DNA of 64,000 nt from Pseudocoprococcus catus (GTDB lineage: Bacteria > Bacillota > Clostridia > Lachnospirales > Lachnospiraceae). The notes under the pieces are model-generated. The model worked only from the letters and a program-made list of their open reading frames with translations. It was not told the DNA's origin and did not search any database. How positions within the stretch are numbered: position 1 is the first letter of the stretch; each line of letters starts with the position of its first letter. Positions 7,782-16,884 of the stretch are shown here, one piece after another. The position numbers and the translations under genes are program-made. Where the stretch lies: the NCBI RefSeq assembly GCF_902381825.1, contig NZ_LR698973.1:1509358-1573357 (forward strand). Reading direction: 5' to 3'.

Positions 7782-8471
7782 ATGTGGAGCAGACAGGAAC
7801 TAAAGAGCAATGCCAGAATAATGTTGAAAGCCAATTATTTAAAAATTGTTATTGTGAGTGTTGTATTTGCACTTTTGACCAGTTCTGGTTATCAATCGGC
7901 CAGAGGAGCGGCCAAAGGAAGTGATGCAGATATCAACCTCAGCCATTTAACAGGTATCCAGTGGTCATTGGTGATGGCAGCCTTTGCGGGTATTGTGGGT
8001 GTTGTGATCATTGCATTTTTGGTGAATGTTTTGATAGCGGTTTTTGTATGGAATCCGTTAAGTGTCGGCTGCATCAAGTATTTTATTGATTGTCGGTATG
8101 GTAACGCAGAATGGAAAGATATTTTATTTGTTTTTAGAAGTAATTATGTGAATGTGTGTGTGAATATTTTTTTAAAGCAGTTATTTACCTTTCTCTGGTG
8201 TTTACTGCTGATTGTGCCTGGAATTGTTAAGGCTTACGAATATATGATGGTGCCATATATTCTGGCAGAGAATCCGGATATGAGCAGAGAAGAAGTTTTT
8301 GCGTTGAGTAAACAAATGATGAAGGGGAATAAATGGGATGCATTTGTGCTTGATCTGTCATTTATTGGTTGGATGATTCTGGGGGCACTTACATTGAACA
8401 TTGTGAATGTTCTTTATACGAATCCGTATCGCTATCTGACATCTGCGGAATTATATCATACATTAAAGTAA
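7782..8471 (+). CDS. DUF975 family membrane protein
   Basis: 229-residue protein with the DUF975 signature start (MWSRQELKSNARIMLKANYL) and about four to five membrane segments. Function is unknown; members are widespread in clostridia and bacilli. An AGAGGGG ribosome binding site precedes the ATG. It stands alone between a terminator and a lipoprotein gene. Confidence 0.8.
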   Translation: MWSRQELKSNARIMLKANYLKIVIVSVVFALLTSSGYQSARGAAKGSDADINLSHLTGIQWSLVMAAFAGIVGVVIIAFLVNVLIAVFVWNPLSVGCIKYFIDCRYGNAEWKDILFVFRSNYVNVCVNIFLKQLFTFLWCLLLIVPGIVKAYEYMMVPYILAENPDMSREEVFALSKQMMKGNKWDAFVLDLSFIGWMILGALTLNIVNVLYTNPYRYLTSAELYHTLK

Positions 8472-8658
8472 GGCGGCCATGAAATGGCCATGCTGATCGA
8501 ATGCGTAGCATTTTGGAGGCTGGCTCTGATTAGTTACAATTTTTTGAAGAAAATCCATAAAAGTTGTGAAGATATACGTATATCTATTATCTGCAGACAA
8601 AAGATATAAAAAATTCAATTTACACAAAAAGTAATAGATGTACAGGAGGTTTAATTTT

Positions 8659-9558
8659 ATGAAGAAATTAACAGGGATTTTATTAGCAGTTTGTATGACA
8701 GCATCACTTCTGATCGGATGTGGTCAGAAAGCAGCGAATCAGAGTACACAGACGACAGAGAGCCAGACCGCAACCGTTCAGACGGAGATTAGCGGGGAAT
8801 CGTCTGAAGAAGTATCTGACGTACAGCATTGTCTCTTGCTTGCTGGAAAGAATGGCACATGGCTTCTGGCAGATCGAGAAAATGGCACAGTTTTTACAAC
8901 GGAAGTACCATCGGATCTGACAGATGAATCTGGGAAGAAAATCAGTGCAGAAATACTCAAAGCTGGCGATTATGTAGATGTTTATGGCGACGGCATTATG
9001 CTTGAGAGCTATCCGGGACAGTATCCGGGTGTGAATAAGATGGTTGTGACGGGCGAAGGAACGACCGATGAATTGAAGCAGTATCAGGATGTGATTGACA
9101 TGGTTTTTGCAGAACCGGATACCAGTGAGACGCCGACAGCAGGGGTTGTTTATGCATCTTCCCTTGGACAGACAATGGGATTGATGACCGGTCCGATGAA
9201 TTATACATGGAAAGCGCCTTCCGGTGGTTCGGAAGATGATACAGTGACAGCCTGTGGGGCAGCTGTGATGCAGACAGAAAACCTTGAGAAAATGGCGGTG
9301 GACGAAGGAAAGACAGACTTTACAATCAGTTGTGATCTGGTTCCGAATAAGGCGACTGTTCGTCGTTGGTCAGCAGATCAATATCCGGCTGCGGATGATA
9401 CAGATGTTGATAGCACAGCGGAAGATGTGACAGTGGACAAGGATGATACAGGCAATTTTGTCATCAAAGATGTGGAAACGGGCTATGTCTATGAAGTGAC
9501 ATTGACATGGGAATATGGAGAAGCACAGTACGGATTTGTGACAGCGGAGATTAAATAA
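8659..9558 (+). CDS. secreted lipoprotein of unknown function
   Basis: 299-residue predicted lipoprotein. The ATG follows AGGAGGT by 8 nt, and a signal peptide ends in the lipobox LLIGC (Cys about residue 22). A Thr/Ser/Gln/Glu-rich linker follows, then a beta-rich region without a family I recognise. Two Cys fall in the C-terminal half. It should be anchored on the outer face of the membrane. A longer in-frame start upstream would spoil the signal peptide and is rejected. Confidence 0.75.
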   Translation: MKKLTGILLAVCMTASLLIGCGQKAANQSTQTTESQTATVQTEISGESSEEVSDVQHCLLLAGKNGTWLLADRENGTVFTTEVPSDLTDESGKKISAEILKAGDYVDVYGDGIMLESYPGQYPGVNKMVVTGEGTTDELKQYQDVIDMVFAEPDTSETPTAGVVYASSLGQTMGLMTGPMNYTWKAPSGGSEDDTVTACGAAVMQTENLEKMAVDEGKTDFTISCDLVPNKATVRRWSADQYPAADDTDVDSTAEDVTVDKDDTGNFVIKDVETGYVYEVTLTWEYGEAQYGFVTAEIK

Positions 9559-9583
9559 GGGTTAGATAAAAATATATCAGATT

Positions 9584-9630
9584 ATAAGGGAAAAAAATTC
9601 TTTGATAGAGTTTTTTTCCCTTATTTTTTA
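9584..9630. terminator. terminator after lipoprotein gene
   Basis: ATAAGGG followed by seven A (9584-9597) pairs with seven T followed by CCCTTAT (9611-9624), then more T. It can work in both directions. Confidence 0.8.
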
Positions 9631-9659
9631 TGCTGGCATCATTTGAAAAGCAGAAACCA

Positions 9660-9688
9660 TTGTTTTATTGTAGGGCATATGCTATAAT
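9660..9688 (+). promoter_or_regulatory. promoter of the c-di-GMP riboswitch transcript
   Basis: -10 TATAAT (9683-9688) with a partial -35 TTGTTT (9660-9665), 17-bp spacing, just upstream of the aptamer. Confidence 0.6.
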
Positions 9689-9702
9689 ATAAATGGTATT
9701 TA

Positions 9703-9795
9703 TAGGGGCAGAGCTGTCGAAAGGCAGTGACGCAAAGCCAAAGGGACTAAGGTGTTAGAAACTATGTCAGCCGGTTGCGATAAAGAATTACCGTT
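9703..9795 (+). promoter_or_regulatory. cyclic-di-GMP-I (GEMM-I) riboswitch
   Basis: The sequence carries the hallmarks of the GEMM-I aptamer in order: a first hairpin with a GAAA tetraloop (9719-9722), then GTGACGCAAAGCC (9727-9739) as the invariant ligand-pocket strand, GGGACTAAGG (9743-9752), and the second half CAGCCGGTTGC. An intrinsic terminator at 9816-9842 is the likely expression platform. The first downstream gene makes c-di-GMP and the operon also holds c-di-GMP degradation domains, so this is a feedback loop. Whether the ligand turns expression on or off cannot be read by eye. Confidence 0.88.
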
Positions 9796-9815
9796 GTTTT
9801 TTTGTTTTTTTTCAG

Positions 9816-9842
9816 TCACCTGTAGAGCGCAGGTGATTTTTT
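9816..9842 (+). terminator. terminator of the riboswitch expression platform
   Basis: TCACCTG (9816-9822) pairs with CAGGTGA (9830-9836) and is followed by six T. It lies between the aptamer and the diguanylate cyclase gene at 9976. The remaining bases to that gene show nothing else clear. Confidence 0.8.
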
Positions 9843-9975
9843 GCTTTTTAAGTAAAATACAGACGATTTTTAGCACTTTTACAAGCAATGAAAATCATAA
9901 GCCCTTATGATGTACTGTTGTAGCTGCATAGAATTTGATAGCCACAAATTCGTATAGAAAGGATGTCAGGGGAGA

Positions 9976-10743
9976 GTGAAGGATACAGACAGTATGACAA
10001 TGCAGGATGTGTTGGAAATGATGAAATGTATCAGAGAGTTTTTTACTGTAGTCAGATTGGAAAGTGGATATGACACAATGGATAGTGAGGAAACATACTG
10101 TGAGATTGAGTACCTGAAGGAAGATATTTTCTTTGTAAAGGCAAAGCGTATAGAAATAGACGGGAAGCCTTACGTGATAAAGATTAAGCAGGAAGTTGAT
10201 GAAAAAATTCTACAGGCATTGCTGGAGTCCGATCAGATACCGGAACGGCTGGCCTATTACAATGAGAAGATTTATCATGATCCATTGACAGGGGCTTATA
10301 ATCGGCGGTTTTTCCAGGAGAAGATGATATCTGTAAGTAAGAATACCGGAATTGCGATGATAGACCTGGACAATTTTAAAGCGTATAATGATACCTATGG
10401 ACATCATGCGGGTGATCTTGTGCTGCAGACAACGGTTATGACAATCAAGAGTGTGATACGCCGGGATGATATTCTGATTCGTTATGGCGGCGATGAATTC
10501 CTGTTGCTTATGCCGGGAATGCAGTCTCAGGTTTTTCATCAAAAGCTGCTTCAGATACATCAATTTATTTATCAGTCGGAAGTGCCTGAATATGGGAAAA
10601 TGCATGTTTCTACGAGTATCGGAGGGGTTATTGCCCAAGGCGAGGAGATTGAGCAGGCTGTTGAGCGTGCGGATAAACTGATGTATGCTGCAAAATCACA
10701 AAAATCATGCGTTGTTACGGATGTAGACGGGGAAGTGTTATGA
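9976..10743 (+). CDS. diguanylate cyclase (GGDEF)
   Basis: 255-residue cytosolic protein with a short N-terminal region of no known family (1-90) and a C-terminal GGDEF domain (about 98-250). It should make c-di-GMP from two GTP. The active site is RYGGDEF (GGDEF at 171-175), and the product-inhibition I-site RxxD (162-165) sits exactly five residues upstream, so both catalysis and feedback look intact. The start is a GTG shortly after AGGGGAG; an ATG 18 bases further on is possible. First gene of the riboswitch-led operon; its stop overlaps the next start. Confidence 0.85.
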   Translation: MKDTDSMTMQDVLEMMKCIREFFTVVRLESGYDTMDSEETYCEIEYLKEDIFFVKAKRIEIDGKPYVIKIKQEVDEKILQALLESDQIPERLAYYNEKIYHDPLTGAYNRRFFQEKMISVSKNTGIAMIDLDNFKAYNDTYGHHAGDLVLQTTVMTIKSVIRRDDILIRYGGDEFLLLMPGMQSQVFHQKLLQIHQFIYQSEVPEYGKMHVSTSIGGVIAQGEEIEQAVERADKLMYAAKSQKSCVVTDVDGEVL

Positions 10744-12383
10744 AAAAGGTTCCGGGATGGAAAAAAATCGAAATTGTCTGTGTTATCATTGTAGTGGCTT
10801 TCATGTCCTTTTTGATCGGAATATACTATCAGTCAAGAACGGAGAGGGGAAGCATCCGGTCACTCTGCAGTGGATGGTATCAGATGAAGGACGGGAAAAG
10901 GATTGAACTTGAACTGCCTTGTTCTGTGACTGCGGATGCGGAAGGAAAAGTAATTCTTTATAATGATACTCTGACAGAGGATGACAGGGGACTAATTGTA
11001 TCCACAAGAGGAATACAGGATAATCTGGAAATCAGGACAGGGGAGCGTATTCTTTATCATTATGCGGATAACCAGTTCCAGAAGAACAAACAGATGAAAG
11101 GAAAGATGTGGGCAGATGTCCGCCTGCCGGAGGAGATGGGGCAGGAACCGCTATGCTTTATTTATGAGGGAACAGCAGGTAGAAGTCTTGATATACAGGT
11201 TCCGATACTTGGCAGTTTTTCTGCAATTATCCTGAGACATCTTCAGGCCTCTGCTTTTTCAATTTTAATGGTCATCAGTATGCTGGGATTGGGAATTGTC
11301 GCAGTATGTATTTTCCTTTATACCAGACATCGGCAGCTTGTCGAAAAACGTTTTGTGAATGTCGCAGTTTTTTTGATTATATGCAGTTTATGGTGTATAT
11401 TGGATTCTGGAATTTACCAGATGTATGGGAAGCACAGTGCAGCAGGAAGTTTAGTGTCTTTCTATGCATTTATGCTGATGTCAGTGCCGATGCTGCATTT
11501 TATACAGAATACGGTAAGTAAGGAAAATCAATGGATTCCGGAGATATGGATTTTACTTTTTTATGGGAATGCGATAGGACAGGGCATCGTGAATATTTGC
11601 TTTGCGGTTCCTTTTAAAAATATGCTGTTTGTAACGCATTTGATATTATTTACAGGTGTTGCAGCGATGGCCATTCTTCTATGGAGAGAATATCAAAAGC
11701 ATCAGACGCAGGAGCTGGAACTTTGTCTGAAGGCATTTGGCGTGTTGGGCATCAGCGGAGTGATTGCCCTTGCTTTATATTGGATGTACGCCATCTACTG
11801 GTATGATGCGCTTTTTCAGTTTGGTATTTTACTTTTTATTTCTTTTCTGTTCTGGGGACTGCTTTGTAAAGTATCCAATGATATTCAGTATCGTATGGAA
11901 CAGGCCGTATATGAAAGGATGTCTATAGAAGACCGGATGACGGGAATGAAGAATCGAAAGGCATTTGAACAGCAGCTGGATCAGCTTCAGCAGGATGTAA
12001 TGCTGTTGGAAAATGCTTTGCTTATATTTATAGATATTGCCAATTTGAAAACGATTAACGATACATATGGGATGCAGATAGGCGATGAAGCAGTTATTCG
12101 GACTGCCCGGAGCATTCAGGCGGCAGAAAGTGACGCATGTGAGCAGCATACAGAATGTTTCCGTATTGCTGGTGATGAGTTTGCAATTGTGGTGACTCGT
12201 CCGCAGAAGACACCGGAAGAGTGGGAGCAGATGATAAGGAATGAGATGAAAAAAGAATCCGGAAGCAGGTATCCTGTTCAACTGGAATTTGGTTGCAGTT
12301 ACCTGAGGAAAGCGGATGGAACACGGCTTTCTATCAGTGACTGGAAAATGCAGGCAGACAGAATGATGTTTTCTCACAAATGA
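10740..12383 (+). CDS. membrane GGDEF protein with 7TM-type sensor
   Basis: 547 residues. An N-terminal membrane helix is followed by an extracytoplasmic beta-rich region (about 30-165), seven or so membrane helices (about 170-385) as in 7TMR-DISM sensors, and a C-terminal GGDEF domain (about 395-545). The signature loop reads AGDEF, a variant that can still be active, and there is no clear RxxD I-site before it. The ATG overlaps the stop of the previous gene (ATGA), so the two are translationally coupled. The ligand is unknown. Confidence 0.8.
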   Translation: MKKVPGWKKIEIVCVIIVVAFMSFLIGIYYQSRTERGSIRSLCSGWYQMKDGKRIELELPCSVTADAEGKVILYNDTLTEDDRGLIVSTRGIQDNLEIRTGERILYHYADNQFQKNKQMKGKMWADVRLPEEMGQEPLCFIYEGTAGRSLDIQVPILGSFSAIILRHLQASAFSILMVISMLGLGIVAVCIFLYTRHRQLVEKRFVNVAVFLIICSLWCILDSGIYQMYGKHSAAGSLVSFYAFMLMSVPMLHFIQNTVSKENQWIPEIWILLFYGNAIGQGIVNICFAVPFKNMLFVTHLILFTGVAAMAILLWREYQKHQTQELELCLKAFGVLGISGVIALALYWMYAIYWYDALFQFGILLFISFLFWGLLCKVSNDIQYRMEQAVYERMSIEDRMTGMKNRKAFEQQLDQLQQDVMLLENALLIFIDIANLKTINDTYGMQIGDEAVIRTARSIQAAESDACEQHTECFRIAGDEFAIVVTRPQKTPEEWEQMIRNEMKKESGSRYPVQLEFGCSYLRKADGTRLSISDWKMQADRMMFSHK

Positions 12384-12402
12384 AACACGGCGGAGGACAG
12401 AT

Positions 12403-14355
12403 ATGATTTACAACATAGATTTTCTGATTTCGGCAATGGTTATTTTGCTGCTGATCTTGTGGCATTTTCTGGGGCAGAAAAGAGCAGAGGACCTGAATAA
12501 CCGGGTATTTCTTTTCTTTGCCGTTCTTGGTACGGCAGATGTTGTTGCTGAATTTTTCTCTAATTACTATATTACTTCATACAACAGCGATATGGGAACT
12601 GCCGCAGTCATCGTGACAACAATATTTTATCTGCTGCAGGCCTTGCTTCCCGTTACTTTTATTTGCTACATTCAGACATTGTATGAGCAGAAAATCATTT
12701 CAGCTAAGAAAATGTTTATATCCAGTGTGCCAACTCTTGTTCTGATTAGTGTGATTCTGACAAATCCATTTACGGAAAAGCTTTTTTATTTTGATGTGAC
12801 AGCGGGATATGTGAAAGGACCATGGTATTTGCTGATGTATGTCAGTGCGTTGGGGCATTTTGCGGCGGCATTATTGCTTATTCTGCTGTGGCGCAAAAAG
12901 CTTGGGCATCAAAAAGTAAAAATACTTTTGGAGATTTTTGTGATATCCGGTGCCGGTGTGGTATTGCAGATGTTCTGCCAGTCACTTTTGATGACCGGAT
13001 TTGGAATGAGTCTTGGTATATTGGCATTGTTCATTACGATCAACAATCCAAGCGCCAATCTGGACAGTCTGACCGGCTTATATAATCACCTTTATCTGAC
13101 ACGAAAGATTGGCGAACTCATTGCGTCAGGAAAATCTTTTCATATTATTACAGTGTATCTGTATCAGCTGAAGCATATTAACAGGGTAGCAGGGGTACAG
13201 GGGGGAGATTCTATTTTGCAGCAGATAGCCGGACAGCTTGGAGCGCTCTGTGGTCAGAAGGTGACCCGTATTACCGGAAAGCGCTTTCTTGTGCTGACTT
13301 CTTCTCTGGAAGAATATGAATATTATTTTTCCAAATTGAAGAGGCTGTTTGATGTAAATACGGTGTTGGATGTGGAAGATAAAAATATCACTGTTCCGGT
13401 AATTATAAGCGGCATTATCAATGCTCAGAAGCTTGGAGAAAGCGGTCTGATCATGGAATATGCGGAATATCTGGAGTCTCTGACACCGCAGAGCGGACTG
13501 ACAGAAGTGATACAGGATGACCGCCAGACAATGAATGGTTTTATGTATTACAAACGGGTGGAACAGTATCTTCACAAAGCAATTGAGGAAGATCTCTTTG
13601 AAGTATACTATCAACCGGTATATTCTACCAGGGAAAGAAGATTTATTACCGTGGAGGCGCTGAGCCGCCTGTATCATCCGGAACTGGGTTGGATTGCACC
13701 GGATGTGTTTATTCAGATTGCAGAAAAGAATCATATGATTGAACAGATTACAGATATGCAGTTCAGACGTATCTGCAGATTCCTGAAGGAAAACAGGGAA
13801 TTGATGTCACGCCTGCTGAACGTAAAGGTGAATCTGTCGTCTCTGGATTTGATGCGGAATGACTGCAGCAGCCATTTTATCCGTATGATGGATGAATACG
13901 AGATTCTGCATGACTGGATACAGTTTGAGATTACTGAAACAGTTGCAACAGAGTACAGTGCCAGTCTGGGAATGGTTGTGGATGAATTGACAGCAGCAGG
14001 TATTCGTTTGTGTCTGGACGATTTTGGCTCGGGATATGCCAATCTGAATACGGTGATGCGGCTCCCGTTTTCTACTATCAAGCTTGACCGCTCACTTCTT
14101 TTTGATATCTGCAATGATGAGAAGCGCGCGCAGTTTTACCAGAGTGTTGTGGAAACATTCCGCAAAATGAACTATCATATTGTTTCGGAAGGTGTGGAGA
14201 CAAGAGAAGAGATGGAATTGATTAGCAGATGGGGTGTGGATATGATTCAGGGATATTATTTCTCGAAACCGCTGCCTCAAGAAGCCCTTATAAGGTTAAT
14301 GCAGACAGAGACGATGTCTGCTTCTGTAAATGGGGAACAATCAGAAAAGGCCTGA
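12403..14355 (+). CDS. membrane c-di-GMP phosphodiesterase (degenerate GGDEF plus EAL)
   Basis: 650 residues: seven N-terminal membrane helices (about 1-215), a degenerate GGDEF domain without the signature (about 220-370; RITGKRFLVL stands at the usual site), and a full EAL domain (about 385-640). Catalytic marks are present: VEALSRL, DDFGSGYANL, the EGVE motif and QGYYFSKPL. It should hydrolyse c-di-GMP to pGpG, opposing the cyclases in the same operon. The gap to the previous gene is 19 bp. Confidence 0.87.
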   Translation: MIYNIDFLISAMVILLLILWHFLGQKRAEDLNNRVFLFFAVLGTADVVAEFFSNYYITSYNSDMGTAAVIVTTIFYLLQALLPVTFICYIQTLYEQKIISAKKMFISSVPTLVLISVILTNPFTEKLFYFDVTAGYVKGPWYLLMYVSALGHFAAALLLILLWRKKLGHQKVKILLEIFVISGAGVVLQMFCQSLLMTGFGMSLGILALFITINNPSANLDSLTGLYNHLYLTRKIGELIASGKSFHIITVYLYQLKHINRVAGVQGGDSILQQIAGQLGALCGQKVTRITGKRFLVLTSSLEEYEYYFSKLKRLFDVNTVLDVEDKNITVPVIISGIINAQKLGESGLIMEYAEYLESLTPQSGLTEVIQDDRQTMNGFMYYKRVEQYLHKAIEEDLFEVYYQPVYSTRERRFITVEALSRLYHPELGWIAPDVFIQIAEKNHMIEQITDMQFRRICRFLKENRELMSRLLNVKVNLSSLDLMRNDCSSHFIRMMDEYEILHDWIQFEITETVATEYSASLGMVVDELTAAGIRLCLDDFGSGYANLNTVMRLPFSTIKLDRSLLFDICNDEKRAQFYQSVVETFRKMNYHIVSEGVETREEMELISRWGVDMIQGYYFSKPLPQEALIRLMQTETMSASVNGEQSEKA

Positions 14356-14420
14356 CCTGATTAAATGCGGATCATGAAACACATGATGGGTAAATATACA
14401 GAAGAAAAGAGGCAGAATCC

Positions 14421-16790
14421 ATGAAGACAAAAACGAAAATTATGATTGTTGATGATGCAGAGATGAATCGGGAGATTCTGATGGCGATTCTTGGTGATGA
14501 ATATGAATATGTGCAGGCAGAGAATGGGCGTCAGGCTATTCATATTCTGCAGCAGGATATGAATATAGATTTGATGCTTCTGGATATTAATATGCCGGAA
14601 ATGAATGGCTTTCAGGTGCTGGACCGGATGAATACATTTCATTGGATTAATGATATACCTGTAATCATGATATCGTCAGAGGAGAAGAAAGATGTCATTG
14701 AACGGGCTTATATCCTTGGAGCGGAAGATTATATCCGTAGGCCATTTGATGCGTTTATAGTGCGAAGACGTGTACTGAATATACTCAATCTGTATGCCAA
14801 TCAGAAAAGGTTGATGCAGATGGTTGCAGATCAGATTTATGAAAAAGAAGAGAACAATAATCTGCTGATTGGAATTTTGAGCCATGTTGTGGAATTCCGG
14901 AACAGTGAGAGCGGAGAACACATTCTTCATATTCGTACAGCTACAGAACTTCTGCTGCGCAGACTGGTTCAGAAGACGGATGAATATCATCTGTCCGAGT
15001 CAGATATTGTCATGATTACAACAGCCTCCGCCTTGCATGATATTGGCAAGATCAGTATTCCTGAAAGTATTTTAAATAAGCCGGGGAAACTGACCCGGGA
15101 GGAATTCAGCATTATAAAGACACATACAACGATGGGTGCGGATATCATCAATCAGATGACGACAAAAATGGAAAAACCGTTGCTGCGCATTGCCGGAGAA
15201 ATCTGCAGATGGCACCATGAACGGTGGGATGGCCACGGCTATCCGGATGGACTCATTGGAGAGCAGATTCCTATCGCAGCGCAGGTGGTTGCATTAGCAG
15301 ATGTTTATGATGCACTGACCAGCAAGAGATGTTATAAGGATGCTTATGATCATGAAACGGCACTGGATATGATTCTGGCCGGTGAATGTGGTGCCTTTAA
15401 TCCGTTGCTTTTAAAGTGCCTGCAGGAGATTGCACCGAGGCTCAGAATGGACGCACAGTATGATGCCGGAGATTATGCCTGCCGTAATGAAGCAGGCCGT
15501 CTGGCCACAGAAATTATGAATAAAACGGAGATACCAAGCAGTGATCGTTCTCAGCATATGCTGGAATCCATGCAGGAACGGATGAATTTTTTTGCTTCAT
15601 TAAAAGGCGGCATTCAATTTGATTATGATTCTGTTTCCAGACTGGTCAATGTCACTAATTGGGATGAACCGCCGCAGTACCGTTATACGGTCAAAAATGT
15701 TGCAGATATCAATTGTTTTAGCGGCCTGAGTCAGAGGGATTTTCACCGGTTGAAAGACGCATTGGATGCAACGACGCCGGAGCACAGGGAATTTTCGATG
15801 AGTATCATGATGCCAAAGGGAAATAAGTATGAGTGGTGTGATCTGAGGGTACATTCACTCTGGTCGGATCTGTCCCCGGAACATTATATCGGAGCAGTCG
15901 GGCAACTGGTCAGACCGCAGGAGATGCCGGCAGATATCCCAATTCTGGATGGCCTTGCAGATAGTGATACAGCGGATGGAATGGCAGTAAAGGCTACTGT
16001 TGATCAGCTTCGGAAGATTTTTGATATTGTTCGGCTTGTTGATCCTACAGCTAATGCAGTGCTGGAATTAGATCATAATGGAATATTGAGGAAAACCGAC
16101 CAGCATTGCGCTGCTTTCTGGGAGACAGGGGGCAATTGTACAAACTGTATTTCAACCCGTGCTTTGGCTCAGAAGACAATGCTGAATAAGCTGGAGTTTA
16201 CCAGGACTGATATGTACTATGTCGTTTCCAAATATCTTTGTATTAACGGAACACCGTGTGTTATGGAAATGCTGTCCAAGATGAATGAAGGACGCTGGAT
16301 CGATGCAAACGGAACAAGGTTTTTGTTAGATAAAAGTCGTGGAGAGAGCAGGAAACTGTTCCAGGATCCATTGACAGCCACATATTCCAGGCGCTATTTT
16401 GAGACATATCTCACTCATATGGAGGGCATGGAATGTGTGGAAATTATAGATGTGAATCAGTTCAAACAGGTGAATGATACATATGGCCATCCGGCGGGGG
16501 ATGTAGTGCTGAGAGATATTGCAGCAGCTATCCAGTCTTGTATCCGTAGCAGTGATATACTGGTTCGCTATGGCGGAGATGAATTTTTGCTGCTCTTTCC
16601 GAAGATGTCGGAGAACGATATGGCAGAGAAGAACAAAAGAATCAAAGAAGCTGTGGCGAATATTGTATATACAGAATATCCGACATTGCATCTGTCAGTC
16701 AGTATCGGCGGTGTCTGTGGTGTCCATCCGATTATGGAGGCCATTCGCCAGGCAGACAAACAGATGTATGAGAATAAAAGAACGTCATAG
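14421..16790 (+). CDS. REC-HD-GYP-PAS-GGDEF four-domain response regulator
   Basis: 789 residues. The receiver domain (1-120) has Asp11, Asp12, phospho-acceptor Asp55 in LLDINMPE and a conserved Lys/Arg face. An HD-GYP phosphodiesterase domain (about 150-345) shows HDIGKISIPESILNKPGKLT and HHERWDGHGYPDGL. A PAS-like region (about 390-500) follows, then a GGDEF cyclase domain (about 640-789) with RYGGDEF and an I-site RSSD five residues before it. Both opposing activities look intact. No histidine kinase gene is adjacent. Last gene of the operon. Confidence 0.87.
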   Translation: MKTKTKIMIVDDAEMNREILMAILGDEYEYVQAENGRQAIHILQQDMNIDLMLLDINMPEMNGFQVLDRMNTFHWINDIPVIMISSEEKKDVIERAYILGAEDYIRRPFDAFIVRRRVLNILNLYANQKRLMQMVADQIYEKEENNNLLIGILSHVVEFRNSESGEHILHIRTATELLLRRLVQKTDEYHLSESDIVMITTASALHDIGKISIPESILNKPGKLTREEFSIIKTHTTMGADIINQMTTKMEKPLLRIAGEICRWHHERWDGHGYPDGLIGEQIPIAAQVVALADVYDALTSKRCYKDAYDHETALDMILAGECGAFNPLLLKCLQEIAPRLRMDAQYDAGDYACRNEAGRLATEIMNKTEIPSSDRSQHMLESMQERMNFFASLKGGIQFDYDSVSRLVNVTNWDEPPQYRYTVKNVADINCFSGLSQRDFHRLKDALDATTPEHREFSMSIMMPKGNKYEWCDLRVHSLWSDLSPEHYIGAVGQLVRPQEMPADIPILDGLADSDTADGMAVKATVDQLRKIFDIVRLVDPTANAVLELDHNGILRKTDQHCAAFWETGGNCTNCISTRALAQKTMLNKLEFTRTDMYYVVSKYLCINGTPCVMEMLSKMNEGRWIDANGTRFLLDKSRGESRKLFQDPLTATYSRRYFETYLTHMEGMECVEIIDVNQFKQVNDTYGHPAGDVVLRDIAAAIQSCIRSSDILVRYGGDEFLLLFPKMSENDMAEKNKRIKEAVANIVYTEYPTLHLSVSIGGVCGVHPIMEAIRQADKQMYENKRTS

Positions 16791-16831
16791 AAGAGAGTTG
16801 ATGCTCGTTGTGATGTATCAGAAGATAATGC

Positions 16832-16877
16832 AGCAGGGCTGTCGGGATGAAAAATTACATTTCCCGACAGCCCTGCT
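16832..16877. terminator. bidirectional terminator between convergent c-di-GMP genes
   Basis: Perfect 16-bp inverted repeat (16832-16847 with 16862-16877) and a 14-nt loop between two convergent genes. Confidence 0.85.
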
Positions 16878-16884
16878 TTTGCAC

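Noticed and set aside
9703..9795. Treating the leader as an ordinary transcription attenuator
   Set aside because: The GACGCAAAGCC and GAAA-tetraloop arrangement is specific to the c-di-GMP-I aptamer.
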